A stretch of DNA of 64,000 bases from positions 4,898,001 to 4,962,000 of the forward strand of contig NZ_CP036175.1 of NCBI RefSeq assembly GCF_003261575.2, in the 5' to 3' direction. The position numbers were made by a program, and so were the translations under genes. Shown piece after piece: positions 35,857 through 42,958 of this stretch (position 1 is its first letter; every line of letters starts with the position of its first letter). The stretch is from Klebsiella huaxiensis (GTDB taxonomy: Bacteria; Pseudomonadota; Gammaproteobacteria; Enterobacterales; Enterobacteriaceae). The notes under the pieces were generated by a model. The model was not told the origin of the DNA, searched no databases, and saw only the letters and a program-made list of their open reading frames with translations.

Positions 35857-36720
35857 GTGGCCGATGACAATCTGTGGCATGAAACGTTGCACGACCATTT
35901 TGGTCAATATTTCAGCGTTAATAACGTGCTGTATCATGAGAAAACCAATCATCAGGATTTGATCATTTTCGAAAACGCCGCCTTTGGCCGCGTGATGGCA
36001 CTGGATGGCGTGGTGCAAACCACCGAACGCGATGAATTTATCTATCATGAAATGATGACCCATGTTCCTCTAATGGCCCACGGTCAGGCGGAACATGTGC
36101 TGATTATAGGCGGCGGCGACGGCGCTATGCTGCGTGAGGTCTCCCGCCATCGCAATATCAAAACCATCACCATGGTGGAAATCGATGCTGGAGTCGTTTC
36201 ATTCTGTCGTCAATATCTCCCTAACCACAACGCAGGTGCATATGACGACCCGCGTTTTAAACTGGTTATTGATGATGGCGTCAATTTTGTTAATCAGACG
36301 ACGCAAACGTTTGACGTTATTATCTCCGATTGCACCGATCCTATTGGTCCTGGTGAAAGCTTATTCACCTCCGCATTTTATGAAGGCTGTAAGCGCTGTC
36401 TGAACCCTGATGGGATCTTCGTTGCTCAGAACGGTGTCTGCTTCTTACAGCAAGATGAAGCTATCGGTAGCCACCGCAAGCTGAGCCATTACTTTAGCGA
36501 TGTGAGCTTCTACCAGGCGGCGATTCCAACCTATTACGGCGGCATTATGACCTTCGCATGGGCCACGGATAACGAAGCCCTGCGCCACCTTTCCAGTGAA
36601 ATCATCCAGGCGCGCTTTCATAAATTGAATCTGAAGTGCCGCTATTACAATCCGGCAATTCATGCAGCGGCATTTGCTTTACCGCAATATCTACAGGATA
36701 CGCTGTCCACCGTTAAGTAA
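35857..36720 (+). CDS. speE: Spermidine synthase SpeE
   Basis: Aminopropyl transfer from decarboxylated SAM to putrescine. 287 residues starting at GTG 35857, with AAAGGAGG 8 bases upstream; this reproduces the family N-terminus (ADDNLWHETLHD), while an in-frame ATG at 35833 lies before the ribosome site. Binding motifs GGGDGAMLREV and VIISDCTDPIGPGESL are intact. 14 bp before speD, together making one operon. Confidence 0.95.
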   Translation: MADDNLWHETLHDHFGQYFSVNNVLYHEKTNHQDLIIFENAAFGRVMALDGVVQTTERDEFIYHEMMTHVPLMAHGQAEHVLIIGGGDGAMLREVSRHRNIKTITMVEIDAGVVSFCRQYLPNHNAGAYDDPRFKLVIDDGVNFVNQTTQTFDVIISDCTDPIGPGESLFTSAFYEGCKRCLNPDGIFVAQNGVCFLQQDEAIGSHRKLSHYFSDVSFYQAAIPTYYGGIMTFAWATDNEALRHLSSEIIQARFHKLNLKCRYYNPAIHAAAFALPQYLQDTLSTVK

Positions 36721-36734
36721 GGGGGTGATCTAAA

Positions 36735-37529
36735 TTGAAAAAATTGAAGCTGCACGGCTTTAACAACCTGACCAAGAGCCTGAGTTTTTGCATTTATGAT
36801 ATCTGCTACGCGAAAACGGCAGAGGAGCGTGATGGTTACATCGCCTATATCGACGAACTCTATAATGCCAACCGTCTGACTGAAATTTTGTCAGAGACCT
36901 GTTCCATTATTGGCGCAAATATTCTTAACATCGCGCGTCAGGATTATGAGCCTCAGGGCGCTAGCGTAACGATACTGGTCAGCGAAGAGCCGATTGATCC
37001 GCAGCTTATCGATCAAACCGAACACCCGGGCCCGCTGCCGGAAACCGTTGTCGCGCACCTCGATAAAAGCCATATTTGCGTTCATACCTACCCGGAAAGC
37101 CACCCTGAAGGTGGATTGTGTACCTTCCGTGCCGATATTGAAGTCTCAACCTGCGGGGTCATCTCGCCGCTAAAGGCCCTGAATTATCTGATTCATCAGC
37201 TTGAATCAGACATCGTCACCATCGATTATCGGGTTCGTGGTTTTACCCGCGATGTGAACGGCATGAAGCATTTCATCGATCATGAAATCAACTCCATTCA
37301 GAACTTCATGTCTGACGATATTAAGTCCCTGTATGACATGGTGGACGTGAACGTTTATCAGGAAAATATCTTCCACACCAAGATGTTGCTTAAGGAATTC
37401 GACCTTAAACACTATATGTTCCACACTAAACCTGAAGATTTAACAGAAGAGGAGCGCAAGGTCATTACCGACCAGCTTTGGAAAGAGATGCGCGAAATTC
37501 ACTACGCCAGAAATATTCCGACGGTATAA
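36735..37529 (+). CDS. speD: S-adenosylmethionine decarboxylase SpeD
   Basis: Supplies decarboxylated SAM for SpeE. 264 residues beginning at TTG 36735 (KKLKLHGFNNL), the same unusual start codon I know for E. coli speD; GGGGGTGAT precedes it. The proenzyme cleavage site Lys-Ser lies in HLDKSHICVHTYPESH, where the Ser becomes the pyruvoyl group. Bacterial class 1 enzyme, same length as E. coli. Confidence 0.96.
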   Translation: MKKLKLHGFNNLTKSLSFCIYDICYAKTAEERDGYIAYIDELYNANRLTEILSETCSIIGANILNIARQDYEPQGASVTILVSEEPIDPQLIDQTEHPGPLPETVVAHLDKSHICVHTYPESHPEGGLCTFRADIEVSTCGVISPLKALNYLIHQLESDIVTIDYRVRGFTRDVNGMKHFIDHEINSIQNFMSDDIKSLYDMVDVNVYQENIFHTKMLLKEFDLKHYMFHTKPEDLTEEERKVITDQLWKEMREIHYARNIPTV

Positions 37530-37536
37530 ATCTCTG

Positions 37537-37559
37537 ACGGAGCAGGGAAGCTCCGTTTA
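37537..37559 (+). terminator. speD terminator
   Basis: Stem ACGGAGC / GCTCCGT with AGGGAA loop, then TTTAT. It abuts the stop codon of the convergent LacI-type gene. Confidence 0.85.
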
Positions 37560-38555
37560 TCAAATATTAACCTGCAGGTCTAACAAAACCGCCCTTGCTT
37601 CTTTATTTCCCTCAGTCACCCGCAGCACCGCCTCGCCAAGCTGACGGCCGATCTCTTCATGATCGACGGTAAACATGCAGGTTGTCGATGACAGCTTGCC
37701 CGAGAAATCACTGCTCGCTGCAGCGCACAGCATTGATTTCTCCGTCAGTCCACAATCAGGCAATGCCGCCAGATAATGACTGGCCCCCATCAGAAGAAAA
37801 TCATTGATAAAGATAATAAAATCCGGTTTTTCAGCCTGATGCATAAACTGTCTGGCAGCCTCTTCACCAGACTGCTCGGTCACCGCGCCAAAAAAGATCA
37901 GCCCATCGTCCAGCTGTTGACCCTGCAGATGTAACTCCTGTAAGCACCCATCAAGAAACTGCTTCCCGTGCATGCTGTCAGCGCCTAGCGTCGCAACAGC
38001 AATACGCTTTGCCCCCTGGTGCATTGCATAGCGGACGCACTGACGCCCCATTTCTTCATGATGAAAATCAACCCAATTAAAATGACCGTTCAGCACCCGG
38101 CTTTGTCCCATCGTGACGAAAGGAAACCGCAGATCGTTCAGCAGCAAAATACGATCATCATCAATACGCGTATCTGTCAGGATGACCGCATCAGCACGGT
38201 TTTGCTCAATTATTTTTTTCAACAGCAGGTGCTCGCCCTGCCGGTCCGTGGTGATGTGGATAACCGGGTCAATACCGCTCTCTTTAAGACTGGATTGCAA
38301 TCCTCTGGCAATACGCATAAAGAAGGATGCGGTATGAATATTTCCACCATCTGCGGCAGGCAGCAGCAACGCTACAACACCAACTTTACCGCTACGCAGA
38401 TAGCGAGCGGAAGCGTTTGGCCGATACCCCAGTTTTTCCGCCGCCTCAAGGACCTTTTTACGCGTATGACTACTGATATCGCTTTTGTTATTCAACGCTT
38501 TCGAAACCGTCGCTGTCGAAAGATTCAGAAACTCAGCCAGTTCTTTAATATTCAT
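37560..38555 (-). CDS. LacI-family transcriptional regulator of the alpha-galactoside cassette
   Basis: 331 residues. N-terminal helix-turn-helix (IKELAEFLNLSTATVSKALN), hinge helix (NASARYLRSGKVGVVALLLP) and a periplasmic-binding-protein-like sensor domain (about 60-331). Divergent from a sugar porter and alpha-galactosidase with a 359-bp control region between, the standard layout for a local repressor. Effector unknown but probably an alpha-galactoside or galactose. The gene pair is not at this place in E. coli K-12, where speD is followed by yacL. Confidence 0.92.
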   Translation of the reverse strand: MNIKELAEFLNLSTATVSKALNNKSDISSHTRKKVLEAAEKLGYRPNASARYLRSGKVGVVALLLPAADGGNIHTASFFMRIARGLQSSLKESGIDPVIHITTDRQGEHLLLKKIIEQNRADAVILTDTRIDDDRILLLNDLRFPFVTMGQSRVLNGHFNWVDFHHEEMGRQCVRYAMHQGAKRIAVATLGADSMHGKQFLDGCLQELHLQGQQLDDGLIFFGAVTEQSGEEAARQFMHQAEKPDFIIFINDFLLMGASHYLAALPDCGLTEKSMLCAAASSDFSGKLSSTTCMFTVDHEEIGRQLGEAVLRVTEGNKEARAVLLDLQVNI

Positions 38556-38630
38556 TTTTCTTTATGGACTAAATTGCTTCAGACAAGGATATTCTTGCCA
38601 ATCTAAACCATTAATTTTCCGATGACAATA

Positions 38631-38643
38631 AAAAAGCGTTTTA
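38631..38643. promoter_or_regulatory. Candidate LacI-family half-matching operator near the regulator
   Basis: AAAAAGCGTTTTA fits the LacI-family pattern AAA-N-CG-N-TTT around a central CpG (38637/38638), about 80 bp before the regulator start. Only partly symmetric. Confidence 0.4.
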
Positions 38644-38721
38644 ACACGACATCATAATGTTGCAGAGATCACATTTACGCAGACAACACCATTGCCAGAG
38701 ATATTTTTCAGATCTAGCATA

Positions 38722-38749
38722 AAAAATACGAAATCGATTAAGTATTTTT
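38722..38749. promoter_or_regulatory. CpG-centred dyad, candidate operator for the LacI-type regulator
   Basis: 28-bp dyad: perfect 8-bp arms AAAAATAC (38722-38729) and GTATTTTT (38742-38749) around a core AATCGATT whose symmetry axis falls exactly on the same central CpG (38735/38736). A central CpG flanked by A/T is the LacI-family operator hallmark. It lies in the divergent control region, 166 bp before the porter ATG. Confidence 0.65.
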
Positions 38750-38761
38750 ATTAGATATCTC

Positions 38762-38889
38762 TATAGCCTAAATAATTCGAGTTGCATCACGGCGGCAACT
38801 AAGCGCATCCCTGGGAACGTACAAATAGTACGTGACCGGGGTAAGCGCAGGCAGCCAACAAAGATGCGGCTTGAAGTATGACGGGTATA
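38762..38889. repeat. ERIC (enterobacterial repetitive intergenic consensus) element
   Basis: About 128 bp with imperfect terminal inversions (TATAGCCTAAATAATTCGAG... at the left; CTTGAAGTATGACGGGTATA at the right) and the ERIC core CCTGGGAACGTAC / GTACGTGACCGGGGTAAGC. It ends 25 bp before the porter start, so it would be transcribed as part of the leader if the promoter is near the dyad upstream. Confidence 0.88.
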
Positions 38890-38914
38890 AACAAAACTAA
38901 CAAAGGTAACCCCT

Positions 38915-40318
38915 ATGCAATTAGATAACCCGCTTCCTGTTGCAACATCCGTCAATAAAACACGGCCGCAGGTGATCTGGATTTGTCTGCTGGCGGCCCT
39001 CGCCGGTTTGTTATTCGGCCTGGATATTGGCGTCATCTCCGGCGCGCTCCCGCTTATCGCCAAAGAATATCATCTGCTTGATAATCAACAAGAATGGATC
39101 GTCAGTTCAATGATGGTCGGTGCAGCAGCAGCGACTCTGTGCAGCGGTTTTCTGGCTTATCGATTAGGACGTAAATATGCCCTGTTAATTGCCGCTGGCT
39201 CATTCTGTATCGGTGCTATTATTTGCACCTGCGCCGTCAGCGCGGATATGTTAATCATCGGGCGCCTGATTCTCGGCGTAGGACTCGGCGTCGCATCTTA
39301 CGCAACGCCTCTATATCTTTCTGAAATTACGCCAAAAAATATCCGCGGCGCGATGATTTCCGCTTATCAGCTAATGATTGCTCTCGGAATTTTAATAGTC
39401 TTTCTGACCAATACCGCGTTTAGCTATAGCGGCAACTGGCGTGGAATGCTGTTGGTTGTGGCCATTCCATCACTGATTTTCCTTTTTGGCGCTTTGTTCC
39501 TGCCTCGCAGCCCACGCTGGCTGATGATGCATGGCAGAGAAGAGGATGCCAGAGCCGTATTGCTGTGCCTGCGCAACAGCCGCGAAGAGGTTGAAAGCGA
39601 GCTCCAGGAAATTAAAGAACAGCTTAAAGTTAAACAACATGGCTGGCATTTATTTAAAGAAAATAAACACTTTCGCCGTAGCGTCGGATTAGGGATTGTC
39701 CTGCAAATTATGCAGCAGTTCTCCGGCGTCAATGTGATGATGTACTACGCGCCACGCATCTTCCACGAAATTGGCTTTAGCTCCACGGCAGACCAAATGT
39801 GGGGAACGGTAATTGTTGGCCTGGTGATGACTGTCGCTACCTTTATCGCCGTCGGCTTTGTCGACCGTTGGGGACGTAAACCTATGCTATATATTGGTTT
39901 TATCACCATGGGTATTGCGATGAGCGTGGTAGGCTCACTACTGGGTGGTGATGCGTTATCGATGATGGAAAAAGGCATCACCGTGGCGATGCTACTGCTG
40001 TTTATCATCGGTTTTTCTATGTCAGCAGGCCCGCTAATCTGGTTATTGTGCTCCGAAATTCAGCCATTAAAAGGGCGCGAATTTGGTATTACCTGTTCCA
40101 CGTTTACTTGCCATATCGCCGGGATGATTGTCAGTGCGACCTTCCTGTCACTACTCAATACATTAGGTAGCGCTCATACGTTCTACTTATATGCTTTATT
40201 AAACCTTACAGCCATTATCATTATTTATTTCTTTGTTCCTGAAACAAAAAACATTTCACTAGAAAAAATCGAACAGAATCTAATGGCAGGAAAAAAATTA
40301 CGCAACATTGGCCGATGA
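38915..40318 (+). CDS. MFS sugar porter (GalP/AraE-like family), probable galactoside uptake
   Basis: 467 residues, 12 membrane segments. Sugar-porter signatures: GLDIGVISGALPL after the first helix, FLAYRLGRKYALL, a PRSPRWLMMHGRE loop motif, QIMQQFSGVNVMMYYAP and GRKPMLY, ending in VPETKNISLEKIE. Proton symport is expected from the family. Close relatives move monosaccharides, but pairing with a cytoplasmic alpha-galactosidase 18 bp downstream suggests an oligosaccharide or galactoside substrate. Operon under the divergent LacI-type gene. Confidence 0.9.
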   Translation: MQLDNPLPVATSVNKTRPQVIWICLLAALAGLLFGLDIGVISGALPLIAKEYHLLDNQQEWIVSSMMVGAAAATLCSGFLAYRLGRKYALLIAAGSFCIGAIICTCAVSADMLIIGRLILGVGLGVASYATPLYLSEITPKNIRGAMISAYQLMIALGILIVFLTNTAFSYSGNWRGMLLVVAIPSLIFLFGALFLPRSPRWLMMHGREEDARAVLLCLRNSREEVESELQEIKEQLKVKQHGWHLFKENKHFRRSVGLGIVLQIMQQFSGVNVMMYYAPRIFHEIGFSSTADQMWGTVIVGLVMTVATFIAVGFVDRWGRKPMLYIGFITMGIAMSVVGSLLGGDALSMMEKGITVAMLLLFIIGFSMSAGPLIWLLCSEIQPLKGREFGITCSTFTCHIAGMIVSATFLSLLNTLGSAHTFYLYALLNLTAIIIIYFFVPETKNISLEKIEQNLMAGKKLRNIGR

Positions 40319-40336
40319 TAAAAGGGAGTATCGGAC

Positions 40337-42388
40337 ATGAGTTTTATAGAATTTACTGAAGATAATTTGCATATTTCTTTTTCGCTTAATGAAAAACAGC
40401 AAATTTATATTAGCCGGTTTTCAACAACCACGGATTCTGCGGCGCACGGGGAGTTTCCGCTGGTACAGGTACATGCCAGCGGCTACAACCAAAACGATCA
40501 CCATGCCCGGAAGCATACCGGTAGCGAGCCGGGTTCATCGTTACGCTACCAGTCCCATCGTTTTAGCGAAAATAAGCTGGGCAAGAAGCTTGAAATCAGC
40601 CTTAGCGGTGAAGCGATCGGCGTCTGCTGGCATCTTCAGCATTTTCGTGACACGCACTCAATGCAAGTCTGGAGCGATGTACGCAATGACTCCCCGGAAC
40701 ACATCGGCCTGGAATATGTCAGCTCCTTAACGCTGTTTGCCATTGACAGCAAGCCGTGGGAAAAAACCACGCTTCTGCACTTACCGCACAATAACTGGTA
40801 TGGCGAAGCTCAATGGAAAAGCCGCACGCTTCCGGAACTCGGGTTGGATAAGGTAAACCATTTTTCGCTCGATCGTCTCTCGATAGAAAACGCCGGCACC
40901 TGGTCCAGCATCGGTTATTTACCCTGCGCCGCTTTTGAGGATACATCCGCAGGCACCACGCTACTGTGGCAGATTGAACATAGCGGCTCATGGCAGTGGG
41001 AAATCGGCGACTTCCGCGATCGACTCTACTTGCAGGTCAGCGGACCAACCGAGAACGAAAGCCACTGGTGGAAAAATCTCTCGCCGGGGGAAACTTTCAC
41101 TTCTGTGCCGGTCGCCGTTGCGCTGGTCCGGGGGGGATTACAAGAAGCGCTACAGGAAATCACTCGTTATCGGCGAAAAATAGTGCGCCCGTCGTCGGAT
41201 AACCAGCGGCTCCCGGTGATATTCAATGACTATATGAACTGTTTATCCGGCGATCCGACCACCGCGAAGCTGCTGCCGTTGATTGACGCCGCCGCGAAGG
41301 CGGGATGTGAATACTTTTGTATCGACTGCGGCTGGTACTCTGACGGTGAATGGTGGGATGGTGTCGGCGAATGGCTCCCCGCACCAACGCGCTTCCCGGG
41401 AGGGATCCGCGAACCGCTCGATTATATTACTGCCAAAGGTATGAAATCAGGGTTGTGGCTGGAACTGGAAGTGATGGGAATTGCCTGTCCGCTGGCGCAA
41501 TCCTTACCTGACGCGTGTTTTTTCCTGCGCCACGGCAAAAGGGTCATTGACCACCAGCGCTATCAGCTGGATTTCCGCCATCCTTTAGTGCTGGAGCATG
41601 CCGACCGGGTTATTTCCCGCCTGGTCGAAGAGTATGGCGTCAGCTATATCAAAATGGATTACAACATCAATGCGGGCAGCGGGACCGACTACGCCGCCGA
41701 TAGCCCCGGCGACGGATTGCTACAGCACAATAGGGCTTATCTTAGCTGGCTGAAAAACACCATGGATCGCTACCCGCAATTGGTGATTGAAAACTGCGGC
41801 AGCGGCGGATTGCGCATGGATTACGCGCTTTTGCAGCAGCACAGCATTCAATCCGTAACCGATCAGACTGATTACCGCTTAATGGCATCTATCGCCGCCG
41901 CGGCAGCCTCGGCGGTCACGCCTGAACAGGCCGCCATTTGGTCTTATCCCTTACGTGAAGGCGATCGTGAAGAAGTGGTGATGAACATGGTTAACAGCAT
42001 GCTGCTGCGGGTTCATCAAAGCGGGCATCTGGCGGAACTGAGCGAAGAGCGTTTCACATTGGTTCAGGAAGGGATCGCACTGTATAAATCGTTTCGCCAG
42101 CAGATCCCCCACCTGGAGCCTTTTTGGCCGCTAGGAATGCCCTCTTTCGCTTCCCCATGGCTGGCATTCGGCCTGCGCAACGAAGATGAAGCCTGGCTGG
42201 CGGTGTGGCGAATGGAAAGTGAACAGGGCTCAATCATGCTGCCGCTTGATGACATCTCACAAGCCAGCTGCGTATACCCGCGCTTTGCCAAAGCGCTCTG
42301 TCTACCTGAATTCAACAAACATGAACTGATGATTTCACTACCGGAGAAACTGACCGCCAGATTGTTTCATCTTACCTTCACCCACTAA
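40337..42388 (+). CDS. GH36-type alpha-galactosidase, cytoplasmic
   Basis: 683 residues with no signal peptide, so substrate must be imported first. Layout is that of glycoside hydrolase family 36: N-terminal beta-supersandwich, then a TIM barrel from about 290 with CIDCGWYSDGEWW and GEWLPAPTRFPGG, the nucleophile Asp441 in YIKMDYNIN, then ENCGSGGLRMDY and the acid/base region TDQTD (Asp509/Asp512). Releases galactose from melibiose- or raffinose-like sugars in the family; the exact substrate is an inference. Follows the porter by 18 bp. Confidence 0.92.
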   Translation: MSFIEFTEDNLHISFSLNEKQQIYISRFSTTTDSAAHGEFPLVQVHASGYNQNDHHARKHTGSEPGSSLRYQSHRFSENKLGKKLEISLSGEAIGVCWHLQHFRDTHSMQVWSDVRNDSPEHIGLEYVSSLTLFAIDSKPWEKTTLLHLPHNNWYGEAQWKSRTLPELGLDKVNHFSLDRLSIENAGTWSSIGYLPCAAFEDTSAGTTLLWQIEHSGSWQWEIGDFRDRLYLQVSGPTENESHWWKNLSPGETFTSVPVAVALVRGGLQEALQEITRYRRKIVRPSSDNQRLPVIFNDYMNCLSGDPTTAKLLPLIDAAAKAGCEYFCIDCGWYSDGEWWDGVGEWLPAPTRFPGGIREPLDYITAKGMKSGLWLELEVMGIACPLAQSLPDACFFLRHGKRVIDHQRYQLDFRHPLVLEHADRVISRLVEEYGVSYIKMDYNINAGSGTDYAADSPGDGLLQHNRAYLSWLKNTMDRYPQLVIENCGSGGLRMDYALLQQHSIQSVTDQTDYRLMASIAAAAASAVTPEQAAIWSYPLREGDREEVVMNMVNSMLLRVHQSGHLAELSEERFTLVQEGIALYKSFRQQIPHLEPFWPLGMPSFASPWLAFGLRNEDEAWLAVWRMESEQGSIMLPLDDISQASCVYPRFAKALCLPEFNKHELMISLPEKLTARLFHLTFTH

Positions 42389-42394
42389 ACGAAA

Positions 42395-42418
42395 ACCGCC
42401 TCCCGATTGGGAGGCGGT
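42395..42418. terminator. Hairpin between alpha-galactosidase and yacL
   Basis: Perfect 10-bp stem ACCGCCTCCC / GGGAGGCGGT with GATT loop between two convergent genes; GAAAA upstream gives a T tract for the minus strand. Confidence 0.88.
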
Positions 42419-42420
42419 CA

Positions 42421-42783
42421 TCAACGCTGCTGCATGAACTCGCGGTATGCGGCAACGACCTGTAAAAAATCCTCAACGCCGCACAGAGAGAGGCTTTCTT
42501 CGTCGTAATAGCTCATTCCCTCTTCGATCTCATCACCAGAAAAGTCCAGCTGATTAGCACGGATCATGACTTCTTCACCATCCAGCCATAATGTGTACTC
42601 ATGACCAGCACGCTGCCAGGAACGTTCACTGCCTTTAACGGTGCTTGCGGCCTGCTCCACCTCATCCAGCAGGGCAAGGTTATCTTTAACCTCTTCGTTG
42701 AACCAGTGGCCAATCGCCTCATGGTCCATCGACATTCGCACCTTTACCCCGCCGGTAATATCGCGCAGAAATTCGTAATCCAT
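42421..42783 (-). CDS. yacL: UPF0231 family protein YacL
   Basis: 120-residue acidic cytoplasmic protein of the conserved enterobacterial UPF0231 family (MDYEFLRDITGG... SYYDEESLSLCGVEDFLQVV). Length and sequence match E. coli YacL. Function unknown. Lies between acnB (same strand, upstream) and the accessory sugar cassette. Confidence 0.93.
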   Translation of the reverse strand: MDYEFLRDITGGVKVRMSMDHEAIGHWFNEEVKDNLALLDEVEQAASTVKGSERSWQRAGHEYTLWLDGEEVMIRANQLDFSGDEIEEGMSYYDEESLSLCGVEDFLQVVAAYREFMQQR

Positions 42784-42894
42784 AGTCTTTTCCTCTGCAA
42801 GGGCAATGCGTCACCGCTGCACTGTACCCATAGAATCATTATCGCAGCAGTAAGAGAGAAAAAAAGCGTAGCGGATGGAGGGATTAGAAATAAA

Positions 42895-42926
42895 AATGCC
42901 CGGTGACGCAAAGTTCACCGGGCATT
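42895..42926 (-). terminator. acnB terminator
   Basis: 12-bp stem AATGCCCGGTGA / TCACCGGGCATT with an 8-base loop; on the minus strand a TTTTATTTC tail follows. 32 bp past the acnB stop. Confidence 0.9.
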
Positions 42927-42958
42927 GAAGGGATTATGTACAACGCAGGCTTAGCGCA

